A stretch of DNA of 64,000 nt from Colletotrichum lupini (taxonomy: Eukaryota > Ascomycota > Sordariomycetes > Glomerellales > Glomerellaceae). Of this stretch, positions 48,001-62,673 are shown piece by piece (the first letter of the stretch is position 1; each line of letters begins with the position of its first letter). The DNA lies in contig NC_064676.1 in NCBI RefSeq assembly GCF_023278565.1, forward strand, positions 3,658,001 to 3,722,000, given 5' to 3'. A model generated the notes under the pieces. It was not told the origin of the DNA. It was given only the letters and a program-made list of their open reading frames with translations, and did no database searches. Position numbers and translations under genes: made by a program.

Positions 48001-51000
48001 GCACATTGACAATGTCGTCAACTCGCGTGGGCAAGACCCCATCGACGCCACAGGTCGTACCTGGCTTTTCGGGGGACTTGCAACTGCTAACACAAAGTAC
48101 TCTGTAGCCAACAAGGAAGGCATCATGTCAAGGTAGGCAATCGCTCAGTGCTCGAAAACAACCACACACCTTCAAGTTTCCATCTTCACCGTCCATCCAT
48201 CCGCTTCGGAACGACCGCCGAGTAGCTGCATCACCTCGAGTCTCGTTGCATAAGGTAGCCAGGCGACTACACTCGGTGGTACATCACAGCCGAATGTCCG
48301 CAGGTTCAATGCGTCTCTCCTCTGGGCTCCGTACGTTCCCCCACGGAGACCCCATCAATAGGCTCCACGGTTTCTGGGGCCTCGGAAGTTTGGCTGTCTC
48401 GCTTCGTTTCTTCTCCTAACCTTACGCCATCAGCATCTCCCAGCTCACAAGAACGCAATGCACCTCTGCTGTATTCTTACGCATTGTCGGGTCCGGCCCT
48501 TCAGGCATGCCAGGGCGTTTACTTAGCATCTTCTGCTCACTGGAGCCGCCCTGCTTATCTTTCCCTTGTCACGGCTCAGCTGGTCGTGGCCTTTCGATCT
48601 GACACCACCACAGCATGGAAGGAAAGACAACACCCACACAGCCAGTATGGTGATATCATATGGTCCTCAGTGTTGGGTTGTGGCATCATTGCTTTCAGAA
48701 TCGGCGACCAAGTGAATGCTCCTCGCCATAAACCACAGTCATCTCGATGCTCTATCTCGATTCCTCGGTCCTACTGTATGCACTACGCCTTGTGCACTAT
48801 GAGCACGCCCGGTCCTAGCTTCGAGCCCTGCAGTGAGGGGAGCGTACGGAACTGCGTTTTGGCATGCTCTTTTGCCGCGATGGCAGGCCACCAGGCGAGG
48901 AAGCATGGCCTTCCTAGCCATTGACGTGTAGTCGTGCGTCAGCTATCCCTCCAAGCTCACTGATCGCCAGCTCCAGCTTCATCGGGCCCTGACCGCCAAT
49001 GTGAATTCGTTGGCTGCCAATATCAGACGTTCGCCATGTACGATGGTAACAGGTAGCGCCAACTTCAGGCTTCCCCTCGCCGACCGTCAACATCGATCGA
49101 CATTTTGTTGGGGACTCAGCGGCTGGTCCACCCCCTGGTGGCTGGCTATTCAAACTTCAGGGTCCATGTCTCCAACCAAACAAAGTTACTAACAACTGGG
49201 GAACATCTGAAAAGGCAACAAAAGCAACCATAGCAGCGACCTCTGCACATATCAGACAAACTCTGTCGACCTACGACTTGGAAGCTTGGTTAATGTAACC
49301 CGGATTTCCCCCCAGTTCCCAGTACGTCAGATCCGCCGGCCACTATGCTGATAGTAGTCGCTTCGACCTAGATCGTTATCACAGGCGGAACGCTCCATGG
49401 TTACGCCAAAGTCTTTACCCCGCCTGGCCTGGCGTTAACTTTCGTCACAAGAATGGCGAGACTGAGATCCAGCCTCTTTGGATTTCGTTCCTTTTGTGGA
49501 GGGACCTTACGCAAGAGGGAACTGCAACTAGACGTTAGCTGCGCAACATCCAACGCACCACTGCACTCTGCTTTTCCTTCCGGCCGCTAGGGAGCGCAGT
49601 GATTGCTAGGCAATCCCCTTGGCGCGAACTGGTTTACCTCGCTCACCTTCAACAAGCCCAATCATTGGCCATGAAATTGCATTCTTTTCGCTCTTTTCTT
49701 ACGCATACCTCGCCCCTCCCGCGGCCGTTGTGGAGCTGAAGTAGGTAGTAGTACGGAATACGGACAGCGGCCAGAGGCAAAGAGCGAGGGCCATGCGGCA
49801 AGATTGACCCTTGGAAAGTCGCGACTCTATACACAGTACCTACTAGGACTACAAGGCGTGGGTTTAACGTTGCTTAAGCTACGTGCAATTGGCTTGCTCC
49901 AACCACGGTTCCTAAGGTCCTATGAAATGATATCGACCTGGACGCATCATAATAAGAGACTCTCGGTTCAGCGAGTTGGTGCTTTGTGCTGCTGCGGACG
50001 ACAACACACGCCCTACCTTGGCTTCCCCAGTTTTCAACAAAGTCTACAATCATGTAGGCAGCGAGCCTATCTGTGTCTCTGGCTGTGTCTAGTGGCACTC
50101 CAGGATTTGGGCACACGCAAACACATGGATGAACACTCTGGGGTATACGCAAAGTCAACTTGGTCAGTGCCACCAACAGCCATTCCCCTTGAGCCTAGGA
50201 AAGGCATGTCATGCACGGAAGGTGTAAGTTGTGAGCACCACGGAGCACGGCGCGAGGAGGAGACCAGACTGAAGCCAAAAGCAGGGTCATTGCAGACAAT
50301 GCACTAGCTGCTAACCAATAGGGGACGGTATTTCATTGGATTGCAACTCCAACAAGACCTGAATCACGCCGAGTTAGGCTGAGGTTAGAGTCAGAAGAGA
50401 TGTCTCATGAAACGTAGGCTATTCTTGTCGTAGCATCTCGCGTGTCACTGTTACGGCCACGGAACCTACTGGCGAGAACGAATTGACGCATCCAGAGTCT
50501 GAAAGAAATAGTGGGCGAATGGGAAAGACGCCATTTCGACGCGGTTGAAAGCAATGGCCCCTGATTATCTCTCAGTGGAGGGATCGGACTCCACAGGGAA
50601 GAGATGGGGAGAGTTGAGCCGGCTTGGCTTGGCTTTGAAGATCCCCCGCGGACAGCAAATCACACACCAAGAATCCATGCCTCGTTCACCCTCGAGGGTC
50701 TCGACAACTACGAACTGACGGGCTCGGTTTACAGATATTAGATATTTTACCAGTCGCACAGTAGTAGTGCTATAGGATGCCAAATCTGATAGCTGGAGGA
50801 GACTATCCGCGGCTCTTCGGCATCAACCAGACACGCCAGTCCATTCGTCGGGTTGAACGGGCTTCTCAATTTCCAGTATCCTTAGGCTTTTCCCTAGCTA
50901 ATCACTCTCCTTCGACGCGTCCGTTTGTAGCCATGCAGCTCAGTATCGCTCTCATGAAAGTGGTCGTTGCAGTTCCTGGAGCGCCAACCGGTGGAGCTTC

Positions 51001-54000
51001 GCCTTGGAGTTCCTTGGATTTGCTTCTCTCGCCCCGTCGTTCTCTTTCTCTCAGTGTCTCGCAGGATAGGATAGGCTGCCTTCCAACAATATGCTGCACA
51101 CTGAAGATACCGATGGGAGGCCTGTATGGAGCAGCAACTATTTGGCGCCTGTTTCTCGCTGGACGAACTACTCATTACCGCCCTGAACAGCGGGCGGAGC
51201 TCCTTCAAACTCGGTCGGAAAACACGGTAGCCCTTCAGAGCAGGGACGGTGCCAGCTACAGTAGTCTACTAAGACGCTCTGGCAGATCGGTCTAGACCAC
51301 GAGTCGCTCAGACAGAAGAGACCCTGGCTGTCTGTTCCCTCGTTTCTCCGAATGCCTATCCATTCATTTCCTACGATGCGATGAAATGCGCGGGCTGGAG
51401 AGCGACTACGTTGAACCTGCCATGCTGTGAATCCGGGCATACATGTCTTGACAGCCAGTGCATCATCTGCCACAGGTATGGCGAATCTTATGTGAGTAAC
51501 ACTAACACGCAAGTTGCCAATACGTTGACGATTACAGTTTGACTTCTTCCCCTTGTCCTTGGTCTGTCTACGCACACACCCGACCCGGCATCGTCCGACA
51601 CTTGTCTTCCTCATCCTCCCCATCTGTCAACTTCTCCGGTTTCTTCCTCCACCATCTGAAGCAACCCCACACTCCGCACCAGAAGCATTGCCCGTCGGCC
51701 AAACACGAACCTTTGGAGCAGAGGCCATTCGATGGCGGTTGCTTGTCGTGCGCATCAAACCCACGAGGCTCTCCTCTCTTTCTCTCCGCAAACTTACAGA
51801 AGAAGCAAGACCGGCTGCAGATTCGTACAGCTTACTACTCTGTTTGGCCTGTTTTGCCTGGTCGTTGTCCTGCCTTGGCCTGGCTTGCCATGCTATACCT
51901 TGCTAGACACTCTCTTCTCCGTGCCTCGCCGGCTACGGCTTGAGTCGTCCAATCGAAGGCGCATGTTTCAAACCGTGCCTCATTCAAGGCCTTGCCCAGG
52001 CGCTCGAAAGAATGCAGCGCTGCAGGTCGACGCGACGGAGGACAGAGCTCACAACATCCTGACCACACACAGCTGTATATTCCGCTGTGACACATGAGGC
52101 TTCTTCTCTTTACTGAGAACCGGCCTGTAGGCATCCTAACAACGTGTGCCTTGACTGCATATGCAGATTTGCGGACAGCCTCTGTTCAAAACCTTGGAAC
52201 GGAGTAAACCATTCTACGATGCATGACCGGGACAATGGGATAGTCAGCTATTCAGCCAGTCATTTTGCGTCCTCATCGCAAAGCTATTTTGTCTCTCGGG
52301 CATTCAAAGCGACGCCAATATCTTGCACCGTCACCTCATCAGCCCCGCCCAGCCAGTGGCAGCGCCAGGTAATCGAAGCTATGCGACCTTGCAGTTGGAC
52401 GCAAGCCACACTAGCTCATATTCCCATACTAAAGACGCAATGGCGGGATGCTGCCGGAGACTCGAAGGCGAACCTAGCAACGGAGAAAACCATCCGCCAC
52501 CATTTTCCTTATCAACCGGCTGATATGCATAGTTGCTGTTTAGTAAGAGTCAGGTCGCCAACCTCGTCCCGGCTGGGAAAGTATGGCAACAGTGGGGTGT
52601 GTGGGTGCCAGAGACGAGATAAGGACGACAACAAACGGCTGCAAGATGTCAGAACCAGGAAGTACCTAAGTGCCGTTCGCAATCTTTTTTATGCTGTCCC
52701 ATGCTGTTAGCCATCTCGAACAGTCAACGGTCCATGCCGTACGACTGCCAGCCACCTCTCGCACAGAAGACGTCTCAGCAGTGCCCGTCTGCTGGGACCT
52801 CAATCCAGTAAACGACTTTCAACTTTCTCATTGGGACGGAAACACAATTCTCCCCCATCGATCAAGTAGCAATGATCACGTCGCCAGCAACGAGGAAAAG
52901 CAGCTACTGTGTACTTGAGAAACCTGAGCTTGTTCAGCATTCCTCTCTTGTACGATCCGGGGCGACAGGGCCCGCGCCGACCCTCCAAGCCGCACCGCCC
53001 AAGGTCCGGGCGCGGCCGTCGTGCGGTGGACACAGTGAATAGACCCGGATTCTACCGCTAAGCCGCACTGGCGAGAGAGTTCGCTTCGTCGAAACTTTCT
53101 TCAGGGTGTAGGGCACATGAGAGTTAGGACCCTGATCGGCGCAAGTGCAGTAACTCGGTCGAGTGTCTACCGTATAATGCCTCACCACAGCTCAGTGGGT
53201 TTGAATTACCCAAGAGTCCAAACTTCATCCGAGTCGAGGCATTGATGCTGGGAGTTTTGACAAGGTGCTTACTTGACCGCGACGGAACAGCTCCGCGTGG
53301 CAGACGGAGCGCAGTCATTGTCACAGAGAGGCTGAACGAATGCGAACATTGTGAAGGCCATGCCAAGTCCTCCAACAAGTCTAGGCCTGGCAAGGGCCAA
53401 AGTACGAATTGGTGTTGACCGGCATCGTGCCAAAGCCGGCCTTACCTCCCGCACCGGACAGCAGACCGAGGACCTAGTTCCGGAAGACTCAAAGAACAGC
53501 GGATCACCATCCTATGAGGTGGTTCTCATTCGTATCATCAGTTGTCCATTCGCCCGGCAAAAGGGTCACATAGAAGAAAGAGCAAGCCGACGAGGTTTAT
53601 CTTATTGCGCTTGCCGAACTGAACTCCGCAAGGTGACTGATGCAGTACAGACAACGGAAAGCTCTCGCGTCATTGACTCCTCTATTTGTTCCATTTCGAT
53701 GTCCGTCGTGTTATCAAATGGTTGTAGCAAAGACAGTCCGTGGGAAGATACAGCTCTGCAACAGGTTGGTGCAGTCAGAAGGGCCAAGTGAATCCTGAGA
53801 CGACATGCAGCTTGGAACTGACGCCGCTCGTTGGCCAAGGCGTCCTGCACGTCTTCGACAACGGTTGAGTGGTGGTTCATGAGTTTGGCCTAGCACACCT
53901 AGGTGCGCGCTTCCCAAAGATCTAGGTCTTCTATATTGTGACTCGTCACATTGAGGCACTTTCGATGCGGTGCTTCTCAAGTTGTTGACTTGACAGAATG

Positions 54001-57000
54001 CTACCCACGATGCAGAGAATCCTGGTAAACGTACAAGGGCTGTCACCCCTGCCCGCAACCCCCATCTCGTCGGGGAGGACAGCCTCTTGCATCCAGAGTC
54101 TGCAACGAGATGCCTCTCTGTGTGTGGAATGCCCCCCACTCCCACGCTACCTCCAGTCTACAGACGCCCATCTGGATGACTGTTCACCCAATCGAAGTCT
54201 AGATCTGTCGGCGATGGTGTTTCTATCGTTGAAAAACACGAACAAGCCACGCCACTACTCCTGCGCCCCCTTCGTTGCAAGTCGTTCACAGGTCAGCACT
54301 GTGGCTCGATTCAATCATTCTATGGATCTCGGTGGGGGTGCACTTCCGCTCTCGTCACTTATAGCCTCGCGAGGTCTTTCGGAATGCCTAGGATCTCTGG
54401 AACCACGCAACCTGCGCGGCCGCCAACAACACCAAGCTGTGAACTGACGTCTGCAAACAATCAAATCAGGCAGCTGGAGGTGAAAAGCTCGGAGGGCCCT
54501 CGGCTTCTTACGTGCGCGGGTGGGGTTGGTTGTCCTCCTCCTTGGAGGCCTTGTTGCCTCTTTGTGTTTTCAGCAACATGTCCGGGAGAACGAGAACGTA
54601 GGCGCCGCAGCCCTGGGGCAGCTCCGTCTGCAGACACATGTCACAGTCCTGGGGTCCCTCATGTGTATCAATATCGTTATCGTGAAGATCACAAATATCC
54701 CGAAACCAACAACACCCCCCACGAAGACTGACGATCCGGCATGCGTATCTTTCAGCCCGAAGACGCGAGATACGGGCTGCCTCGCTTAAGCACTCTGGTG
54801 GGCGAAGGAGGTTCACCTCAAACGTCCTGAGTATTGGTGTCAATCCGAAGCCATGATAACTGGCTGACGCACACATCGGCCACACGTCGTCGCCCACCTC
54901 ATACCTATCGCAACATTTTGATGATTCGGCGACTTGGTGAGATTTCCACGGGCTATGCGACAACGTTGGACTCCTGCCCCTTCTCCACCTGGCAAAGTTG
55001 ATGCAAGTTGACTCCGCCGAATCTTTTCACGTCACTTTGGGTACGGGGAAGATCTGCACTCCCGCCCTTTCCCCGGCTGCAAGCTGACACGCCCCGTAAT
55101 ATCCTCATCTGGTAACCCGATATCAGTCGCCCAGGGAAACCTCATCGCTGTTGGCTGCCTGGCTGGTTGCCGGCGAAAGAGGCTTCCATAGTACACCACT
55201 ACCTCCTACCTGTTTGGACCAAGGCCGAGCCCCTTCTGCCGCACACCCGAGAAGTATCTGCGGTGTGACGGCCTCGACCGTGTTCGGGAGATGGCCGGGA
55301 CCCCTCCCGCCCAGAAACCTAGTCTATAGCGTAAATACGTACGGGCTATCCAGCCTTGGTGATTAACTCGCAGGGCGTTCATCTGGTCCCAGAGGAGAGA
55401 GAATCCTGCGCTGCAACGAGAGTGCACGTCACGATACCTCAAAGGTTGTCGACAGACTGCGGTCTGTCTGCAAGCTCCGAGGCTGAAGTCGGCTTATCTT
55501 TGGGATATTACGCCATATCATCCGCATCCACTCGTGCCGGCCGAGAGAGAAGATTACGATGGTCCTTGGGGCATGCTACCTGGACAAAGCGGGCCAGTGA
55601 CGATTGGCTGGAGCTCATCACATTGAAGTGTAACTTACTGAAATGTGACGCTCAGTAGGCCTCATTCGCGGCTGACACTAAGAAAGTTATCGCAGACGCC
55701 TACAATTTCGCCATCCAGGAGGGAGCGCGTTTGCGGTAGGTGGGGAGGCAGGCCTCCTAAGCCCGCTGGCCCGAAAAGAGGTTCGGGAGGCCAACTACCA
55801 GGGTTGCCTATGGACGGGAGCTACCTAGGCTTCTGGACGGAGGAGAGCCGATTGAATGACCGGAGGCGGACCGTAAACTCTCGGACGGGCCGGTGGAAAG
55901 ACCCCATACGAGAGCCGAGTCTTTCCGTTCGAGTGAGCATTCCCCAAGCGGGCTATTCGCAGTCGTCAAACAACGACAATGCTTTGCTTGCTGACTGCAG
56001 TGCGTGCCGCCGCTGAAGCTCAAAGCTCAAAGCTCAACCGGAACTGCTGATGCTGCTTCCCCGCGTTTCTTTACTTCAGCTTGCATCCGTCAGGTTTGCG
56101 CAGCCTGGAACCGGGCGGTTCAAAACATCTGGAACTTGCACACACACACACCCTCTCGTCTCCTCTCTATCCAGGTATTGCATCTCGGACTGTGCGCCGT
56201 ACTCGCACGCAGGAATCTTGCTCCGGGCATACCCGTCTCATCGTTCGTTCCCTATCCGATGGGCCGTGGTGGTGGTAAGCGGAAATTCAGTCGCACGCCC
56301 CAACGCTGGCCCGAGCAATCCCGACCCAATACGTCTTTCGGTCTTCTTCTCTTCCCCATTCTTCCCCAGACGTTGGGGGAATCTTACGTGTTTGAGATCT
56401 GTTCTCACTGGAACCAATAAGATACTTTCTGGGGTCGGTGATATACCACAAAGTCAAGCAGGGACAGGGGTTCCTGAGGTTCCCCCTTCCGGATGCCTGT
56501 TTGTCGCCGACTTGGGGTGGCGCGACGACGCGGGGTTGAGCCTTTGAGGGTGAGCTTACATACTTTTACCTGCAGACGTGCAGATACCAAGAAGAAACGC
56601 CTGATACTTCTGTACGGCGCAAGAACTAAACGGTTTTTTTTTGCCACGTTTCCGCAAGAGAAGAAAGTCTATAGATGACAAGACACAAAACTATGTGAGT
56701 TGCAAAACGCGGGGAAAAGGGAAGCTTTCATCGTATAATTCGACAAGGGCTTATTGAATGCGTGTACCTACTTCATACGACGAGCCAGTAAAAAAGAAAA
56801 AAAAGAAGAGAAAAACGAACGAGTTCAGGTTCGAGCCAAGACCTGAGCTGCGGAAGCTCTCTTCATTTGATGTCGAGCTTCTTTTCCTCTCTTCTCCGCG
56901 GGGAACCTTCGCATAGGTAGGTATACACGTTACACATCTTTCATTCAGGGACGTGGGCAGAATTTATGTTTTTTGGCGTTCACTGACCCAGGCCGTTCGC

Positions 57001-57805
57001 GACGCCTCGCAAAGGGTGAGCAAGCTCGCATTCCAACTCAGAAGTTCCGTATGAGGAGGCTTGGCCGGGAGATGATGGGTTTTGCCTCGCGGCGTGCGGC
57101 TCGGTCTAGGTCCAAGAGCTATGCGCACCTCGACGCAAACGCCGATGTGATATGAGCCTTGATAACTCCTACGTGCATACCCCAGCCCCCGTTGGTGATC
57201 ACAGGCCCAAATTTGTCTCTACGTTGAACACGGCGTCTTGAAGGCAGGTCAGCAGCAGCATGACAGTACAGCATCATGGAGTTACCCCTGCCAAGGTGCC
57301 GTTGCTTCCCCGCGCCACCGGCAATGAATCCAGACTTCCGCGGTGGCCGGCATCCGGGGTAGGGGAGGAAGATGGGATTATCGTCGCCAGTAGCTTCTCA
57401 ACAAGGAACGCGGAGTGTGTTGAGTACTATATATCGTATTGGACACAGAGTTTCCGGTACAGGAATTGGACTCAACTCGACCAGGGAAAGGCCTTGCTGA
57501 ACTACAACTGGATTCTACAAGTCTGAACTAGGGCTAGCCAGGTACAACCGGCAGCGCGGATGACCGGACAGGTCGGGGGGAAGCTATGGGCAATTGTTTA
57601 CCTAATTCATTTCCTTTAGACGATGAGAAGGATGAAAAAAGAGTCAAAGGGGTGTGTGTATGATGTATATGATTATCTGTGCTGTTCCTGGGTTGCAGCA
57701 GGGCATGGGCCATTTTCCCACGATCTTGCAACAGATGATGGGTAAAGGGCGTACGTGCGCTTTTGCTTAACAAACCGGGGAACCGGGGAAGGGGTGCCGG
57801 TGTTG

Positions 57806-57826
57806 TAGGTAAGGTAAGGTAAGGTA
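57806..57826. repeat. (GGTAA)n pentanucleotide repeat
   Basis: About four tandem copies of GGTAA in gene-free DNA. Confidence 0.8.
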
Positions 57827-60800
57827 TCGGTATGTTGTTCGTAATGCCGGGACAGAGGACGTGCCTCGCGGGGCAGAGCAGGGCGGCCGGGTGCGGTTGA
57901 AGACGGGCTTATTGGGTTTTGTCAACCTTTTGGGACCGTCTCTACCTACCGCTATGAGGCTCTGTCTTTCTGTCTCCGGTCTGGAGGAGGAGGAGGAGGG
58001 AAAGGAGGAGGGGAAACCAGACGTCATGTTTACTTTTCCCCCGCCTCCTCCTACCTACTCTCAGGGCACGGAGAGTAGACCGAGCAAGACGTGATGAAAA
58101 GTTGGGATCGTTTTGGGTTATGCGAGGGGTGTGGTCTAGAACTACCCAGGTCAACAGGTTACGGAGCTTTCACCGGAGGACTTCCGATAAGGTGGGAGAA
58201 GCTAGGCAACTGCGGGATAGAGGAGGGAGGGGGTATAGATAGATGATTATGTTTTTGATAAAGCTTTTACGGGTGTAGCACGTTTTTCTCTTGGTTCATG
58301 ATCGGGGCGATGAAAGGAGGATTCGGAGGTTGGGGCAGGGTGCAAAGGCAGAGGGCAAAACGAAAGCAGGACTGAGAGCGAAAAGATGTCATTTGCGTCA
58401 GGAATAGCGAGCTGACAAGTGACGGGACGTTTATCGCGAGGACTTTTGATCAGTCAGTCAATGAGTACGGCCGGCCAGCCAGGCCGGCCATGTCGTCTTT
58501 GGGATGGGGGTTAGCAGGTAGGTTAGTTAGTTTCCACACACACTCACACACACCCGAGCCTCCATGAGGCTCGCTGGATAAAGTATTTGCCAGATAGTGT
58601 GATAGCGCACCCAGATGGTGGGATGCATGAGGCGAACGAGGCGTGTGCTGAATCGGCTTGCTCCTCGTTCTCGGCGGCTCTGTCGCGGATCACGACGCTT
58701 ATCTGTGCCTGCCGCAAGCGAAGGGCGGCTCTGGCGGGCGTGTTTGTCGAATTCGACGGCCCACATCTCTGCCAGGCGAAGGATGGATACCTAGATAGCA
58801 TCGTGATGTGGTGGGTAGCACGGGAAGGGGTTGGCTGTCTCAAGCCTCAGGGTACGGACAAGCCTCAGGTGTATTCCCGGCCGATGGAGAGGAGATTTTT
58901 CTTCCTTCCCTCTGCGACGGGCTTCGTCCGGGCTTGAACATTTCACTAAGCATACCCAAGCAGCTCGGAACCTAGCCCAGTAGCATCCAGTGGAAGCTCG
59001 TGAAAATGGCGCCTCCGCCTCCGGGTTCGTTTCTCTTTCGCCCCCCGTTTGCGGAGCTTTTCCCACGAGAGCCGGAGTTTTTCACGGTGGTACGGCGGCC
59101 GAATTTCAAAGGAAAAGGGCGCAATGGGACGCACGCATTGGAGGGGCGGGCCGCCGCCCCCGTTTTATTTTCGTGGTCCGTCGAGGGGGCCGTCGACCAG
59201 TCAGTGATCAGTTGTTTTGCTCCTTTATCCCCATCGCTGGTTCGTTGTTCTCGAGGGGAAAGGAGGGCCGATACGGATATCACAACGGAGGTTCGCCGTG
59301 AACGTGTTGTGTGTATCCATAGGACTGGCGAGGTTCTAGGCGCTAAGCTAATCACACCACGAGTACGCCCGTTTGAGGGTGTACGAACTATAGAAATGTA
59401 AGACACGTACACACACATACGAATACAGAGAGAAACGGAGAGAAACAGCGGATGCTAGGCTCAAGTTAATCAGATTTCAGTCTTAGTCTAAGAGTAGATC
59501 GTCGATCAAGGCGCTGAGGCATTGATGTTTCGTTCTATGCGTGGTTTTATTCATGTACCTTGCGCCGGCGCGCGTTTGGTTTACACGCTGGGCTTGGTTT
59601 GGGGGATGAGACCAACTTCAGTTGTGGTTCTTCTATCCCCCCGCCCGCTCCCAGTACTCCTCCACTAACCACGAATAAAGAGACTCGGACTTCACTTGGT
59701 TGACGCAGACGGAGGCGGGTTTCTTGGCTTTTACGTGATTGAGCCGCTGCGGCGCCCCAGAGACTGGGGAATGGAGACAGAAGCGGAGTTCTTGCCTTTT
59801 TCCCCGTGGGAAAACAAAATTGAGCGCGAGATGATCAGGTGGTTTTTAGTGACCTACAGATAGCTATCGGGTTCTGAACATCTGCTTCGATTTCGGATTA
59901 CCCAATTCGTTGGTTTGTGAGTGTGATGTGGTGTACACAGTATACTAAGACTTGATCTACAATACTTGCTGCAAGAGTCAGATCAGCAAAACCAACCAAC
60001 TGTGTCAATCTGACAGGGCAATTCTCTTCGGGGATTTTTACCACGTATCTCTCCATAGTAGAGGAGGGTCTATCCATAGAGGAACTAGCTACATGGAGTT
60101 GTTACTTGTCGACTTTATCGATCGATGCCAGGATTCAAGAGGCTCTGCAGAGATAGTCTCGTAATTTGTGTAGACACACGCCCTGTCTCCATAACAACCG
60201 AACTGGGTCGAACTAACAATCCAGGGCGATATTGAAGTTGAATTTCATTTTCCGAGCTCAAGATGTGTCATTCAGCCGTTTACGCACATCATCATGCCCA
60301 ACACCCATAGTCCCGAAACTCGCCTCGCATGACGGCAGGTGAAATAGCGGGGAGGGGAGGGCGCCTCTCCTGCGAGAGCTGGCGCAGACGGAGCTCCCAT
60401 TTCTAGGCACAGCTCTTCACTTTGTGTAACCATGTCTATACGTTGGTCAATTGGAACCTTTCATGGCGCTCCGGAATGTCACTTGTCCAGGTTATCTGGG
60501 CCAATACGTGCGTCTAAGGTATCCTTGTATGGCGTAAGAGTTGGCGAAGGCACGAAGGGTATCTATACCTGTACTGTAAGGGATCTTTGGAGGGGGAGTA
60601 TGCTGAACCTCACACAACATCCACACCCATACATCTACATGCACATGTGCTTCGCTGGCGTTGCTGACCCCAGGGAATACTGCAACGTCGCGGCATGCGT
60701 TCTACGGGCGTACAACGTACAGCATGCACGCCATGCCTCGTACCCATGCCCCATTTTCCCAGTCTTTTTTACATATGTTTACACGCAGAGACGAACGCCG

Positions 60801-61698
60801 TCTCTCTATTCCCTATCTCCCAGAGACCCTACCCCATATCATGCATACGATGGGAGTACCCACAGTATCTATGCAAACCGATATAGACATTGCGACGAGA
60901 AATTATACGGTTGGATGAGAGCTCGAACACTGGGGGCCCGTGGAGAGAGAAACCGCTCAATGATGAGCGCGATAGGGAGTGTGGGTTTTCCCGGACTAGA
61001 TGACGTTCTCACAACTCGACGGGAATCTTGGTTCGGGAAATAGCAACATCATTTTGGCTTCTGAGTAATACCTATCGCCCGAGCCAGGAATGGTTCCCTG
61101 CCTTCCCCTTCCGCCTGCTCCCCGAGAGGCTGGCTGGGGGTAAGGGGGGGCACTCTGGGCCCATCAACGGCGCGGCGCCGCGGCAGGGCGCGGGTCCGCT
61201 GCCGCTGCGACGGGATTTAGTACATAGTGATAGATGCGTGATGTAGATGCTCAAGGCTTGGATGTGGTGTATACTGAGGACGTTGTTCATGATGTTTGGC
61301 GGGAATTGGAGGGATTGACGGGATATTGGATTCGCGGTGCGCAAAACACACCACCAACAGCCCATTGAGACACATCCCCGGATTGTCGCAAAGTCGACAA
61401 GAGGAAGCACACACGCACAAGACATGCACATACACATACAGCTTTGACAGGTTGCAGGAGGTGGTTGAAGGTGGTGGCGGCGGGATGGGACAACCACAGA
61501 GGTGCCGAGTCCCTTCGCGTTCTAGGCCCTGCCATGCTCTCCTCTGGGCGCCGCCCCCGCTTCACCGGAGCAAACCCCCTCATCATCATCTACATGTCAT
61601 GGTGCAGCCGCTGCGACGCCTGAAAACCAGGCGAAAAGAAGGGCAGACGATGAAGACGCGTTTCGTGTGGATGTAGCTGTACCAAGCCCTGACTTGAT

Positions 61699-61726
61699 GA
61701 AGAAGAAGAAGAAGAAGAAGAAGAAG
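61699..61726. repeat. (GAA)9 microsatellite
   Basis: Nine GAA units plus one G. Read on the minus strand it gives a poly-Phe run in a long frame at 61597-62250, which is why that frame was not accepted as a gene. Confidence 0.9.
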
Positions 61727-62673
61727 GGGGGCGATACGGGGCGGGGGACGAACGGGATGCTGCACCTTGACCTTCGGCTGGGCGGGACTGGGGTCGTCTC
61801 GAAGATGGGGTCGCACGGCGTCGCGCGGCGTCGCGAGATGGAGGCTCGGTCTAGGTGAGGTAGGGGCTGTCCCTTCGACGGTTCGACCACGCCGAACCCT
61901 TGGACTGGGCGGGATTGCGCTGGCGGTATCACATGCTGGACGTTGTGGTGGTTTCCGGCGTTCGACGACAACGACAACCCACCACTACCACCAGGGTTCA
62001 TAGATGAAGGGGGATGGGGCGCGCATATGCACAACTGGGATGAATGCAAGTAGTCATGATTGCATGTATATCGAGGAGCAGATATAGGAATGTGCGATTG
62101 GAGATCGGTATTGGTCGGTATCGAAGCTGTAGTCGCCGCGACACAGAGGGTCGAGACGAGGTGGACCTGCCTCATCCTCCTCCTCCTCCTCCGCCATCTC
62201 CTGTTGTTCTTTCTTTTCTCTTCACGTCGCAGACTCCTCACTCTCCGCATTTAATGAAGGATGGCCAAGGTATCCCGTCACGACACCGTCAGGTGGCCGT
62301 ACGTTATCTCTGTTGACCAGCCCCCTCTCATGCACGACGGCCGATCAGGTAAGTCCTTCATCTAGGTACACCAGATATACGAGAGGCGCCGGGGAAGCTC
62401 TTTGCTGAGAGCTTTGTCAGCCTTACACCGGCTGCAAGTTGGGCGAAGCGAGGCGGGGTTGGTAAAGGCCTGGACGGCGTGGATGGGATATCGGTCACGG
62501 TCGTGGAGGATGGTGAGGCTTCCCGTGTGGCGTGAATGGAAGAGGTGTCCCCCGGGTTAAGGTGTCACTGAGAAGTTGTGTCACCAAGCCGGCATCGACA
62601 TGTCCATCTCGGTGACAGTGACATCGAACTATGCCTGCGGGGACGGCGATTCTGTAAACCGAGCGGGCGAATC

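Larger units (their letters stand above)
44301..62673. other. 18-kb region without a supportable gene
   Basis: I read the longer frames here (46521-45895, 48484-48924, 49804-50307, 50777-51295, 51539-52134, 52144-52710, 53351-53791, 54963-54508, 55645-56547, 58972-59418, 60432-61043, 61296-62250). None shows a domain, conserved motif, signal peptide or sensible splice chain, and many lack an ATG. The DNA is not AT-rich and keeps CpA/TpG, so it is not a RIP island. Microsatellites are frequent. Non-coding transcripts, long leaders of flanking genes or rapidly evolving orphan genes could be present unseen. Confidence 0.5.

Noticed and set aside
60432..61043. 203-codon ATG frame in the gene desert
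   Set aside because: No motif, irregular composition (His/Tyr/Arg-rich), no homologue I recognise, and an overlapping frame of similar quality.
61597..62250. 217-codon minus frame with a poly-Phe run
   Set aside because: The Phe run is a translated GAA microsatellite and the Arg run a translated CCT repeat; this is not protein-like.
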